This document shows positions 7,763-15,851 of a DNA stretch of 64,000 nucleotides, piece by piece; within the stretch, counting starts at the first letter, position 1; the number at the start of each line of letters is the position of its first letter. The notes beneath the pieces are model-generated. The model made no database searches and had not been told where the DNA came from. It saw only the letters and a list, made by a program, of their open reading frames with translations. Where the stretch lies: the NCBI GenBank assembly GCA_033763395.1, contig JANRKQ010000178.1:1-64000 (forward strand), read 5' to 3'. The translations under genes were made by a program, and so were the position numbers. This stretch comes from Xiheimicrobium sp033763395. Lineage in GTDB: Bacteria > Myxococcota > Myxococcia > Myxococcales > Myxococcaceae.

Positions 7763-10700
7763 TCATGACACGGCTCCCACGTCGCGGTGCACGCGGCGGC
7801 GCACCAGGTATTCGTCTTCTTCGAGGAAGCGGCGGGTCGCTTCGTTGAGCGTCAGGTCGTCCCCCACGTGGCCGAGCACCAGCGCGTCGGCGAAGTCCAC
7901 CAGCGAGAGGCAGAAGTGGCTGTTGGTGTTGAAGGCGTCGGTCACCCACGGCAGCTGCTGCGCCAGCCGGAGCAGCCCGGGCAGCGCCAGCTCGGTGGGC
8001 AGGTGGCCGAGTGCCCGGGCCGTGGAGCGCGTCAGCTTCAGCCGGTCGACGGGAATGAGGCCCGACTCACTGCGCGACAGTCGCGCCTGCGCGTCGTCGA
8101 TGATGGGCTGCGCCTGCGCCGTCTGCCCGAGGTACGCGAGGCCACCCGCGAGGCCCAGGCGCGCGATGAGCGTCTTCGTGTCTTCGCCCTTGAGCACCGA
8201 CGAGGCGCGCTGGAGCAGCTCGCTGGCCTCTTCGCGCAGGCCCACCCGCCGCAGCGAGCGCACGCCCGCCACCAGCGTCGTGCCCAGCTCGGCCATGCCC
8301 TCGACGCCCAGCTCGGAGAACATGCGGCCCAGCGAGGTGACGAGCTGCTTCACCAGCGCGGTGCGGCCGAAGTGACCCGCCACCTTGAGGGCGTCTTCGT
8401 AGAGCAGCGCGCGCAGGCGCACCGGCAGGCCGTCGGCGAGCGTCACGAAGCGCTGCAAGAGCGGCAGCGCCTGCGACTCGGGCACCGAGGGGAGGAAGTC
8501 GAGCAAGCCGTCGATGAGGCGCGCGCGCTCCTCGGGGGGCAGGTTGCCGTCGGCGGCGACGCGGGAGCGCTCCTCGATGCCGCGCAACAGCTCGGCGGGG
8601 TCCTTCAGGCCACGCAGCGCCGCGAGCTCCTCGGCGCCCTGGTTCTGGTGCGCGCGGAAGAAGTCGGTGGTGGCGTCGAGGCGCTCCTGCGGCTCGAGCA
8701 CGTTGGAGAACTGTCGAAGGCGGTCGACCTTGTAGCGTTGGAACGGCTCGAGCGACGGGAGCTGCCCGTTGATGTCGGCGCCCAGCGGCGTCTCGGGCGA
8801 CACGCCCTCGAGGGCCTGGTCGATGCGCGCCGAGAACGCCCGCATGAGGTAGCGGTGCACCGGCGCGTTCTGGTCCTTCGGGTCGGTGGTAGCAGACACC
8901 TTCTCGAGCACCGAGAGGGAAGCGTCTCGCAGCGCCCGGGCCCGGTCGGCGGCGCCGAGGCGGGCGAAGCCCCAGGCGAACTCGAAGCCGACGTAGGCGC
9001 GGGTGAGGTGGGGCGGCGCCTCGACGGGTGAGCGCTTGCGCGGCGTCTCGTCGAAGGCCTTGAGGAGCCCCTCGAGCTGGGCCGACACGCGCAGCGCCCG
9101 CTCGGTGCCCGCGCCGCCAGCCGTCGCGCCCGTCACCCGCATGACGCGCGGCACGTCGCGGTCGAGCGACAGCCCGCGCTGCAGCCGCGACAGCACCCGG
9201 TCTCGCGCGCGCGCCAGGCCGAGCGTGTCGCCACCGGCGAGGCAGGAGAGCGCGAAGCGGCCCAACCAGAAGCTGCGCACGTCGAGGTCGTCGTCGAAGC
9301 GGTCGAAGAAGGCCGAGGCCTCGGGGAGCCGCACGGTGGCCGCGCTCGCGCCGCTCGCCTGGGCCAGCAGGTGCGCCACCGCCGCGCGCGTCTGGTCGAC
9401 GTTGGGCGTCTTCTCGGCCATCACCGTCTCGAGCCGCGTGCCCGTCATCGCCGCCCAGCGCTGCGCCAACGGGCCGAGCGCCTCGGCCGGCGCCTCCCAC
9501 ACGGCGTGGGCCCAGGCCATGCCCGCGTCACGGGGACGCTGGGCGCGCGCGTACAGCTCGGCGAGGCGGGCCCAGGCCTGCTGCCGCTCGGGCGAGTCGG
9601 GGCGCGCCTCGAGCTCGAGGAACGCCGCTTCTTCGCGGGTGACGAGGGCCTCGACTTCGCTGGGCGTGCGCGGCAGCTCGACGGCGACGACGGCGGCGGT
9701 GCGGGGCGCTTCGGTGGGCGCGGCGGCGGGGCGCTCGGGCCGGGACTCGGTGCGCGCGCGGGGCCGGTTGCGCTGCTTCTGCTCCTCGTCGCGGGCCTTG
9801 TCGTCCTTCCGCTCCGAGGGCGCGGCCTCTTCGGCGGCGACGAAGGGCTCGAGCTCGAACACCGCGGAGCGCACCCACGCCTCGAGCGTCTCGGCGGCGC
9901 CATCGATGACGTAGTCGACCCAGTCTCCCAGCGGCTGAAACGCGCTCTCGGGGAGCGACCACCGGGTGAAGCCCTGGCCGGTGCCTTCGAGCCAGGTGAC
10001 GAGGTCGGGGTCGGGGGCCAGCCAGCTGCGCAGGCGGTCGCGGCGCAGCGGGGGCTCGACGGTGGCGCCGACGGGCACGAAGAGGTTCTGCAGGTCGGCC
10101 ATGCGCGCGTACGGCTGGCCGGGCAAGGCGCCGGTGTTGGCCTCGCGGCCGGGGCGCGCGCGCAGCACCACCACGTCGCCCGACACCGCGAAGAGCACGT
10201 GGTCGAGCTGGGCCTCGGGCAGGCCGCGCACGAGCGCCTCGACCTGCTCCCGCGGAGGCTTGAGGTGCTCGGTGGGGCGCAGCACGAAGAGGGTGGGCGC
10301 CTCGGCGCGGGGGGCGCGGGCGAGCGAGAGCCGCACGGGGATGCGCGGCAGCGACGTCTCGGCAGTGCGCGGCGTGAGGCCCGGGAGCGAATCGGCCTCG
10401 ACGAGCTGGTCGACGTCGGTCCACGGGCCGACGGGCAGTCGCCACCACGCGCCCTCGCCGGTGACGAAGAGGAGCTGGTCTTTCTCGAGCGACAGCGCGC
10501 CGTCGAGCGGGTGCTCGAAGCCCACCTCGGTCCACACCCGGTCCTGTCCCGCGGGCGTCGGGACGAAGGCGCGCAGGCCATCGAGGTGGTCGAGCGCGCG
10601 GGAGAGGACGAACCACGGCGGCTCCACCACCTTCACCAGGGCGACGAGGCCCAGCGTGCCGTCGAGGGCGCGCAGCTCCTGGCGGTCACAGCCCAGCCGC

Positions 10701-11053
10701 AGCAGCTCGCCGGCGAGGTCGAGCAGCGTGCCCTGGCCCGTCACCGTGAAGAGCACCAGGCCCGGGTTGCCTTCGGGCTCACCGACCCGCCGGGGCGGGA
10801 GCGCCTCGGCCCAGCACGAGACGCGGCCGACGAGGGGCGCGGGCAGCTTGCGCTCGAGCACGCCTGACGCGAGCAGCGCCTTCTTCGCCCTGGGCGCGAC
10901 GGGCAGGCTCGGGGCGACGAGCAGCTCCCCGTCGGGCGTGCGGCCGACGTGCGCGGGAGCGCGCTGCAGCTCGGGAGGAATGAGGCCCGAGGTGAGCGCC
11001 ACCTGCAGGGCCTCGTCACTCGGGAAGACCAGCGCGTCCATCGGGACGGGCAC
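7763..11053 (-). CDS. 1096-residue MoxR partner: beta-rich N-terminal half, TPR-like C-terminal half
   Basis: No signal peptide or membrane segment, so cytosolic. Residues 1-400 are beta-rich with repeated short-strand units (VLFTVTGQGTLLDL, LLFVTGEGAWWRLPVGPW, HVLFAVSGDVVVLRAR). A charged low-complexity linker (about 405-455: ERKDDKARDEEQKQRNRPRA) follows. Residues 460-1096 are helical with TPR-like spacing (ARLAELYARAQRPRDAGMAWAHAV, and many ELL/RAL helices). The gene is one operon with the MoxR ATPase (25-base gap). The N-terminal half is a candidate for one of the bpX domains described for MoxR-vWA-beta-propeller ternary conflict systems, a match I cannot confirm by eye. Probable role: scaffold or client-recognition partner of the ATPase (inference). 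Start is ATG at 11053, 55 bases after a repeated 21-base intergenic motif. Confidence 0.8.
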   Translation of the reverse strand: MPVPMDALVFPSDEALQVALTSGLIPPELQRAPAHVGRTPDGELLVAPSLPVAPRAKKALLASGVLERKLPAPLVGRVSCWAEALPPRRVGEPEGNPGLVLFTVTGQGTLLDLAGELLRLGCDRQELRALDGTLGLVALVKVVEPPWFVLSRALDHLDGLRAFVPTPAGQDRVWTEVGFEHPLDGALSLEKDQLLFVTGEGAWWRLPVGPWTDVDQLVEADSLPGLTPRTAETSLPRIPVRLSLARAPRAEAPTLFVLRPTEHLKPPREQVEALVRGLPEAQLDHVLFAVSGDVVVLRARPGREANTGALPGQPYARMADLQNLFVPVGATVEPPLRRDRLRSWLAPDPDLVTWLEGTGQGFTRWSLPESAFQPLGDWVDYVIDGAAETLEAWVRSAVFELEPFVAAEEAAPSERKDDKARDEEQKQRNRPRARTESRPERPAAAPTEAPRTAAVVAVELPRTPSEVEALVTREEAAFLELEARPDSPERQQAWARLAELYARAQRPRDAGMAWAHAVWEAPAEALGPLAQRWAAMTGTRLETVMAEKTPNVDQTRAAVAHLLAQASGASAATVRLPEASAFFDRFDDDLDVRSFWLGRFALSCLAGGDTLGLARARDRVLSRLQRGLSLDRDVPRVMRVTGATAGGAGTERALRVSAQLEGLLKAFDETPRKRSPVEAPPHLTRAYVGFEFAWGFARLGAADRARALRDASLSVLEKVSATTDPKDQNAPVHRYLMRAFSARIDQALEGVSPETPLGADINGQLPSLEPFQRYKVDRLRQFSNVLEPQERLDATTDFFRAHQNQGAEELAALRGLKDPAELLRGIEERSRVAADGNLPPEERARLIDGLLDFLPSVPESQALPLLQRFVTLADGLPVRLRALLYEDALKVAGHFGRTALVKQLVTSLGRMFSELGVEGMAELGTTLVAGVRSLRRVGLREEASELLQRASSVLKGEDTKTLIARLGLAGGLAYLGQTAQAQPIIDDAQARLSRSESGLIPVDRLKLTRSTARALGHLPTELALPGLLRLAQQLPWVTDAFNTNSHFCLSLVDFADALVLGHVGDDLTLNEATRRFLEEDEYLVRRRVHRDVGAVS

Positions 11054-11107
11054 TGTAACGGACGGGGTGCGACAGCGCAGTCGTCGTCGACGACGTTTGG
11101 ACGGCCC

Positions 11108-11128
11108 GACGCTTTTCGTTTGACTCCG
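11108..11128 (-). repeat. 21-base intergenic motif, copy 1
   Basis: A 21-base sequence (on the minus strand it begins CGGAGTCAAACG) recurs at 15274-15294 with a single mismatch. This copy ends 55 bases before the ATG of the 1096-residue MoxR-partner gene, after the stop of the histidine kinase gene at 11136, i.e. in promoter position. Comparatively A-rich for this genome. Function unknown; a shared promoter or regulator site is the simplest reading. Confidence 0.55.
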
Positions 11129-11135
11129 TGACGCG

Positions 11136-12329
11136 TCAGCCCACGCCGCTCCGGGTCAGCGGAAAGCCGAGCTCGACCCGGGTGCCGTCGCCGGTCGAAG
11201 CCACCTCGAAGGCGCCGTTGAGCTTCGTGGCACGGCCGCGCAGGTTGGTGAGGCCGCGCCCTGGGCGACCCGGTCGGGCGACGTCGAAGCCAACGCCGTC
11301 GTCGCGCACCGAGACGCGCAACCACTGGTCACTGGCCACGGCAAGGTGAACCTCGAGGTGCCTCGCCTGTGCATGCCGCACGGCGTTCGACACCATCTCC
11401 TGCGCTGCGCGGAGGACGTCCAGCGTCTGGTCGGCTGGGAGGAGGAGCGCCTCGGTGCCCTCACAGCGCCAGGACAGCTGAACCCCCGCGGCCTCGCAGT
11501 GCCGCTGCGTGCGCGCGCGCAGCTCGCCCAGGGCGACCTCGAGGTGGCGCTCCGTCGGGTCGAGGGAGTCGACGATGAGGCGCACGTCGTCGAGGCACGC
11601 CTCGAGCGCCTGCACCAGCTCCTTCCCGGCGAGCGTGTTGCGGCGCACCCGCGCGAGGAGCCCCATCAAGTGGCCGCCCACGCCGTCGTGCATGTCGCGG
11701 AGGATGCGCTCCCGCTCGAGGGCCCGGCTCGCGCGGGCCTGCTCCTCGACGGCGACGAGGCGTACCCGCTCGACCATGAACAGAATGGCCACCATCGAGA
11801 GGATGACGCCGGGGTAGCCGGTGAAGCGCAGCAGCGACAGCTCCTCGTCCGAGAAGTCCTGAACGAAGGCGACGCCCACCGCGCCCGCGACGAAGAAGCC
11901 CGCGAAGACGACGAGCGACACGGCGGTCCACACGAGCGCCCCCCTGAAGCCGCAGGCGAGGTAGCTGACGAGCGGCAGCATGAAGCACCACGGCACCGAC
12001 GGTGACGACAGGCCGCCCGAGCGCGTCGCCACGACGATGGTGGCCTGGGCCGTCAGCGCCGTCATCAGATGCCCAACGGTCACCATGGCCACGCCCCGGC
12101 GCACCATCGCCGGCACCGCCACCAGCCCGACGGTGATGAGCGAGATGGACACCGCCGACCAGGTGGAGCCCAGCAGGGCGTAGCTGAGCGCGGTGCCATT
12201 GGAGAAGACGAGCCCGAGGCCGGCGACCAGCACGATGGTGCGCGCCCGACGGACCTGCTCAATCTCGGTCGTGCCATCGGGCAGAAAGCGGTCTGCCAGC
12301 GTGAAGAGCCGGCGCACGTCGAACGGCAT
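11136..12329 (-). CDS. NarL/DegS-type sensor histidine kinase
   Basis: 397 residues. The N-terminal half has about five to six hydrophobic segments (residues ~30-190: TIVLVAGLGLVF, AVSISLITVGLVAVPAM, ALVWTAVSLVVFAGFFVAGAVGV, GVILSMVAILFMV), so the sensor is membrane-embedded with no large external domain. The HisKA_3 dimerisation box is ERERILRDMHDGVGGHL with phospho-acceptor His214. The HATPase has its N box in AAQEMVSNAVRHA and G1 box in RDDGVGFD. The ATG overlaps the stop of the upstream response regulator by one base (TGATG), so kinase and regulator are a coupled cognate pair. The signal is unknown; membrane-intrinsic sensing of lipid or envelope state is plausible. Confidence 0.92.
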   Translation of the reverse strand: MPFDVRRLFTLADRFLPDGTTEIEQVRRARTIVLVAGLGLVFSNGTALSYALLGSTWSAVSISLITVGLVAVPAMVRRGVAMVTVGHLMTALTAQATIVVATRSGGLSSPSVPWCFMLPLVSYLACGFRGALVWTAVSLVVFAGFFVAGAVGVAFVQDFSDEELSLLRFTGYPGVILSMVAILFMVERVRLVAVEEQARASRALERERILRDMHDGVGGHLMGLLARVRRNTLAGKELVQALEACLDDVRLIVDSLDPTERHLEVALGELRARTQRHCEAAGVQLSWRCEGTEALLLPADQTLDVLRAAQEMVSNAVRHAQARHLEVHLAVASDQWLRVSVRDDGVGFDVARPGRPGRGLTNLRGRATKLNGAFEVASTGDGTRVELGFPLTRSGVG

Positions 12330-12985
12330 CAGTCCCCCAGGCGAATGAGCCCGCTGCGCGCGGCCTCGTAGATGGCCTCTCCGCGCGAGTTGACCTGCAG
12401 CTTCCGGTAGATGGCTTTGACGTGGTCGCCCACCGTGTGGTGCGAGATGCCCAGGGCCGCGCCCAGCTCCTTGAACGACAGCCCCTTGGCGAGCCCCTCG
12501 AGGGTTGCGTGCTCCCGGGGCGTCAGCACCAGCGCCGCGGCGGTCGGCGCCGAGGCCTGCACGCGGCGCAGCACGAGCGCGGCGACCGCGGGGCTCAAGG
12601 GGGCGCCGCCTGCGAGCACGACGTCGATGGACCCGGCGAGCTGCTCGACGGTCGCGTCCTTGAGCAGGTAGCCGTCGGCGCCGAGCTCGATGGCGCGCAC
12701 CACGCGCGGGGCGTCTCCGAACACCGTCACCACGATGGCCCTGCAGTCGGGCGCAGTCGCCTTCAGGTGGGCAAGAAGCTTGAAGCCCTCTCCATCGGGC
12801 AGCGCGAGGTCGACGAAGAAGACGGTCGGCCTCGCGGCGCTGAGGGCCATGGCCTCGCCGAGCGTTCCGACGGCGCCGATGACCTCGATGCCGTCGAGGC
12901 TCCGCAGCGCCTGCTCGAGGCTGTCACGCAACACCACGTCGTCGTCGACGATGGCGACCCGGATGCCTGAGCGCGCGGTAGCCAC
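12329..12985 (-). CDS. NarL/FixJ-type response regulator with LuxR helix-turn-helix
   Basis: 218 residues. The receiver domain has acidic pocket DDD (residues 14-16), phospho-acceptor Asp59 in VFFVDLALPDGEG, a Thr in VVTVFGD and the conserved Lys in GYLLKDAT. The LuxR-type output domain begins at LTPREHATLEGLAKGLSFKELG and ends HHTVGDHVKAIYRKLQVNSRGEA, a complete GerE helix-turn-helix. It is the first gene of a two-gene operon with the histidine kinase, whose start overlaps this stop. It starts 18 bases after the stop of the Cys-rich lipoprotein gene, so it may be transcribed with, or regulate, that gene. Confidence 0.94.
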   Translation of the reverse strand: MATARSGIRVAIVDDDVVLRDSLEQALRSLDGIEVIGAVGTLGEAMALSAARPTVFFVDLALPDGEGFKLLAHLKATAPDCRAIVVTVFGDAPRVVRAIELGADGYLLKDATVEQLAGSIDVVLAGGAPLSPAVAALVLRRVQASAPTAAALVLTPREHATLEGLAKGLSFKELGAALGISHHTVGDHVKAIYRKLQVNSRGEAIYEAARSGLIRLGD

Positions 12986-13003
12986 GGGTCGTCGATAGCA
13001 CGC

Positions 13004-15106
13004 TCACTGCTCGAAGCAGTAGACGCTCGCCGCGTTGCTGCAGTTGAGCGGCCCGGCGTTGGTCCAGCCCGCGGTGGCCGCGGTGTTGAGCCCGCGGGTG
13101 GCCTGCACGGTGGCAGACGTCGACGTCCAGTCGTTGCAGGTCGAGCCGCTCGAGGCGCCGCTGGTCGTCGTCCCGGTCCACGCACTCAAGGTGGGGGCCG
13201 CGGCGCCGGCCGCCGTGCGGTTGATGGGCGCTGCGAGGGTGCCGTCGACCAGGTCGGCCCACGAGTTGGCGACCGTCACCGCGGTGGTGCCCACCGGCCC
13301 GCGCAGCACGTAGGGCACGGTGGCCTGCGTCAAGCGGGCGGCGGCGCTCGTGGTGGAGTCCGACAGCCAGGCCTTGAAGGTGCCCGTCAACCCATTGGTG
13401 TTGGCGATGGAGGTGCATTGGGCGTCGGCGTTGGCGAGGCTCTGCACGGTGGCCGCGTTGCCGAAGAAGGCGGTCGACGTCGTGAAGACCACTTTCCCCC
13501 GCACGCACACCCCGGCCGCGCAGGCCGTGCGGCCATCGGGCGCGCAGTCGGCGTTGGTGGTGCAGCTCGTGCGGCACGAGACGCCGGAGCAGGCGTAGCT
13601 GCCGCAGACGAGGGCGGGGGGTGGCACGAGGGCGTCGGCAGGGCAGGCGGGCGTACCGCCAGCGCAGGTCTCGGGGACGTCGCAGGGGCCCGCGTCAGGC
13701 CGGCACACGAAGCCCGCCGGGCGGAACGCATCGACGGGGCACTGCGCGTCGACGCCGGTGCACGCTTCGCTCACGTCACAGCCTCCATCGGCCGGTCTGC
13801 ACGACGCGCCCGCGGGGCTGAGGGCGTTGGAGGGACAGACGGTGGAGGCGCCTGTGCAGCGCTCCTCGGCGTCGCAGGGGGCCGTGCTGGCGCGACAGAC
13901 GGTGGTGCTGGGTGCGAAGCCCTCGGGGGGACAGTTTGCGGCGGCGCCGGTGCAGCGCTCCTCGGCGTCGCAGACGCTCACGGCTGCGCGGCACGTCACG
14001 GTGGCCGGAACGAACGCGTCGACGGGGCAGACGGCCGACGCACCGGAGCACGTCTCGGCGACGTCGCACACACCGGCGTCGGGGCGGCACACCACCCCAG
14101 CAGGCCGGAGCGCATCGGCAGGGCAGGCCGCGGCGACGCCAGTGCAGCTCTCGGCGACGTCACACATGCCGCCGGACGGGCGACACACCACGCCGGCGGG
14201 CGAGAACCCGTCGACGGGACAGGCGGCGCTCGTCCCCGTGCAGACCTCGGCGACGTCACAGTCGCCGCTCGCGGGCCGACAGGCGGTGGTCCCGGGCGCG
14301 AGGGCATCGGGCGGGCATTCTCCCGACGTGCCGCTGCAGCGCTCCTCGAGGTCGCAGGGCCCGGCCGAGGTGCGGCAGGTCGCGCCGGCTGGCTCGAGCT
14401 GATCTGCCGGACAGGTGGCGTCGGTGCCGTTACAGCGCTCCTCGGCGTCACAGCTGGCGGTGCGAGCCCGGCAAACGGTGCTCGCCGGGGCGCGCGAGTC
14501 ACTCGGGCACGTGGCGTCGAGGCCGTCACAGCGCTCGGCGAGGTCACAGGGCCCGGCGGAGGCACGACACTCGGTGCCAGCTATCGCCTTGACGTCGGCC
14601 GGACACGCTGCCGCCACGCCGTCGCAGCGCTCCTCGACGTCGCAGGCGCCTCCCATGGCGCGGCACGAGCTGCCGGCGTCCTGGACGGCGTCGGGTGGGC
14701 ACGCCCCGCCCCGGCACGTCTCGGCGGTGTCGCAGGCCCCCGCGGCCGGCCGACACACGGTGCCTTCGGCGCCCCGCTGACAGGCTCCCGCGCCATCGCA
14801 GACGCCAGGTGCACAGCTCGACGCGTCGAGCGCGCACTCGTTGCCCGGGTCGGTGTCTCTCTTGACGGGAGCGCACGTGCCGGAGGCGCCACCCGTCAGC
14901 TCGGCGCTGCAGGCCTGACAGAGGCCCTCGCACGACGTCGCGCAGCAGACACCGTCGACGCAGAAGCCGCTCTCACAGTCAGCGCCCTGCTCACACGCGG
15001 CTCCGTTCATCGCCCGAGACGGCGGCGGCGGAGTCGGGGTGCCACACGACGAGGCGAGGAGCAGCACGATGAGCCGAGCCGCTCGCTGAGTCGAATTGAC
15101 CGTCAT
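13004..15106 (-). CDS. Cys-rich repeat lipoprotein with DUF1554-like C-terminus
   Basis: 700 residues from ATG at 15106 (GTG at 15190 is an alternative). The N-terminus is a lipoprotein signal: basic start, LIVLLLASSC, then a Pro-rich stretch. After a short Cys-rich lead come twelve near-identical repeats of about 32 residues with the pattern CRxxxGxCDxAExCxGxxxxCPxDxxxPA (13610-14755). Spacing and content recall disintegrin-like Cys repeats. A link (VCGSYACSGVSC) leads to a final ~165-residue domain beginning KVVFTTSTAFFG and ending SVYCFEQ, which resembles the DUF1554/lectin-like domain of surface proteins in Leptospira and myxobacteria. Likely exported and disulfide-stabilised; perhaps an adhesin (inference). 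The response regulator gene follows after 18 bases. Confidence 0.85.
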   Translation of the reverse strand: MTVNSTQRAARLIVLLLASSCGTPTPPPPSRAMNGAACEQGADCESGFCVDGVCCATSCEGLCQACSAELTGGASGTCAPVKRDTDPGNECALDASSCAPGVCDGAGACQRGAEGTVCRPAAGACDTAETCRGGACPPDAVQDAGSSCRAMGGACDVEERCDGVAAACPADVKAIAGTECRASAGPCDLAERCDGLDATCPSDSRAPASTVCRARTASCDAEERCNGTDATCPADQLEPAGATCRTSAGPCDLEERCSGTSGECPPDALAPGTTACRPASGDCDVAEVCTGTSAACPVDGFSPAGVVCRPSGGMCDVAESCTGVAAACPADALRPAGVVCRPDAGVCDVAETCSGASAVCPVDAFVPATVTCRAAVSVCDAEERCTGAAANCPPEGFAPSTTVCRASTAPCDAEERCTGASTVCPSNALSPAGASCRPADGGCDVSEACTGVDAQCPVDAFRPAGFVCRPDAGPCDVPETCAGGTPACPADALVPPPALVCGSYACSGVSCRTSCTTNADCAPDGRTACAAGVCVRGKVVFTTSTAFFGNAATVQSLANADAQCTSIANTNGLTGTFKAWLSDSTTSAAARLTQATVPYVLRGPVGTTAVTVANSWADLVDGTLAAPINRTAAGAAAPTLSAWTGTTTSGASSGSTCNDWTSTSATVQATRGLNTAATAGWTNAGPLNCSNAASVYCFEQ
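13610..14755 (-). repeat. twelve tandem ~96-base coding repeats (32-residue Cys units)
   Basis: Tandem units inside the lipoprotein gene. Each starts with CR and has four to five cysteines in fixed register: CRPSGGMCDVAESCTG, then four residues, then CPADALRPAG is a typical unit. Eleven units are exactly 32 residues; the first is 30. The units differ by point changes rather than indels, pointing to duplication followed by drift under length constraint. Confidence 0.85.
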
Positions 15107-15475
15107 GCCGGCAGTCGACCAACCCATCGGCGCGACGGGTATCCCGCGGACACGGGGGTCGTCGGCGACCTCGCTCACGTCGGTGCCCACTGCCAGCCTG
15201 GCGCACGTGTGGCTCCGCCCGCGGCCGGGAACGCCCTCGCGTCCTGCGCGCGGCGGCCTCGTCGTCGACGGCTGACGCTCTTCGTTTGACTCCGAGCGCC
15301 TGTCTTCCGAGGAACCCGGCCGAGCGGGTCAAGGGACGCAGGGTCGACTCACCCTGAGCGTCAGTGGATTCCTCCGGTTGCGCCTCAGGTGTCGGGCGTC
15401 GAAATCCGAGTGTCGTGTGAGGGGTGCCGGGGGTCTCCCCCATCGACGTACTCCCTCCACTCACCCGAGGTTCCC
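15107..15475. other. 369-base intergenic region between divergent genes
   Basis: Lies between the start of the Cys-rich lipoprotein gene (minus strand) and the start of the small calpain-linked gene (plus strand). It must hold both promoters. The only structure I see is the second copy of the 21-base motif (15274-15294). No convincing gene: frames crossing it have Arg/Pro-rich, noncoding-looking translations. Confidence 0.5.
15274..15294 (-). repeat. 21-base intergenic motif, copy 2
   Basis: Same element as at 11108-11128, 20 of 21 bases identical and in the same orientation, here 168 bases upstream of the ATG chosen for the Cys-rich lipoprotein gene (84 bases upstream of the alternative GTG at 15190). 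Both copies precede minus-strand genes. Confidence 0.55.
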
Positions 15476-15817
15476 ATGGCGAAGTTCTCGTTCGAAGGTC
15501 GATTCTCGTACACCTCTGAGGTCGCGCAGACGGCGGCGCGAGCTGCTTTCCTCGAAGACCACGGGCTCTTCGTCGGCCCTTCGCTCACGCAGACCGACTT
15601 GTCGGACGAACCACTCGCGGTGCGCATCAGCGTGTCTCGAGACACCGAGGTCGAAGCCGAGTGGACGGGGCTGCTGATGCAGGTCGCGAGCTTGAGCGAC
15701 GGCGCCACCGGCGGGGAGGTCGTCGCTCGCTACGAAGGCGGCAGCAGCTCCGGGCCCACCGTCAAGCGCGTGCTGATTCGGCCCGGTCAAGACCTGAGCG
15801 ACCCCGACGAGCCGTGA
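15476..15817 (+). CDS. small hypothetical protein upstream of the calpain gene
   Basis: 113 residues from ATG at 15476, with CCGAGG five bases upstream. No family recognised and no signal peptide. The sequence alternates strands and turns: MAKFSFEGRFSYTSE, LFVGPSLTQTDLSDEPLAVRISVS, EVEAEWTGLLMQVASL, GGEVVARYEGG, PTVKRVLIRPGQD, ending DLSDPDEP. This suggests a compact beta-rich fold, perhaps a beta-sandwich. The calpain-like gene starts 34 bases downstream, so the two are likely co-transcribed; an inhibitor, chaperone or substrate of the protease are possible roles (inference). Confidence 0.7.
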   Translation: MAKFSFEGRFSYTSEVAQTAARAAFLEDHGLFVGPSLTQTDLSDEPLAVRISVSRDTEVEAEWTGLLMQVASLSDGATGGEVVARYEGGSSSGPTVKRVLIRPGQDLSDPDEP

Positions 15818-15851
15818 TGGGGCGGCAGCGCTGCGCGGGCGCGCTGGGCGC

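Noticed and set aside
9371..10867. Plus-strand frame of ~498 codons opposite the 1096-residue protein
   Set aside because: Compositionally biased translation with no domain; the minus strand has coherent beta-rich and TPR-like content.
11081..11095. GTCGTCGACGAC palindrome as an operator
   Set aside because: CGTCGACG-type dyads are common by chance in this GC-rich coding style (valine/aspartate codons), so it carries little weight on its own.
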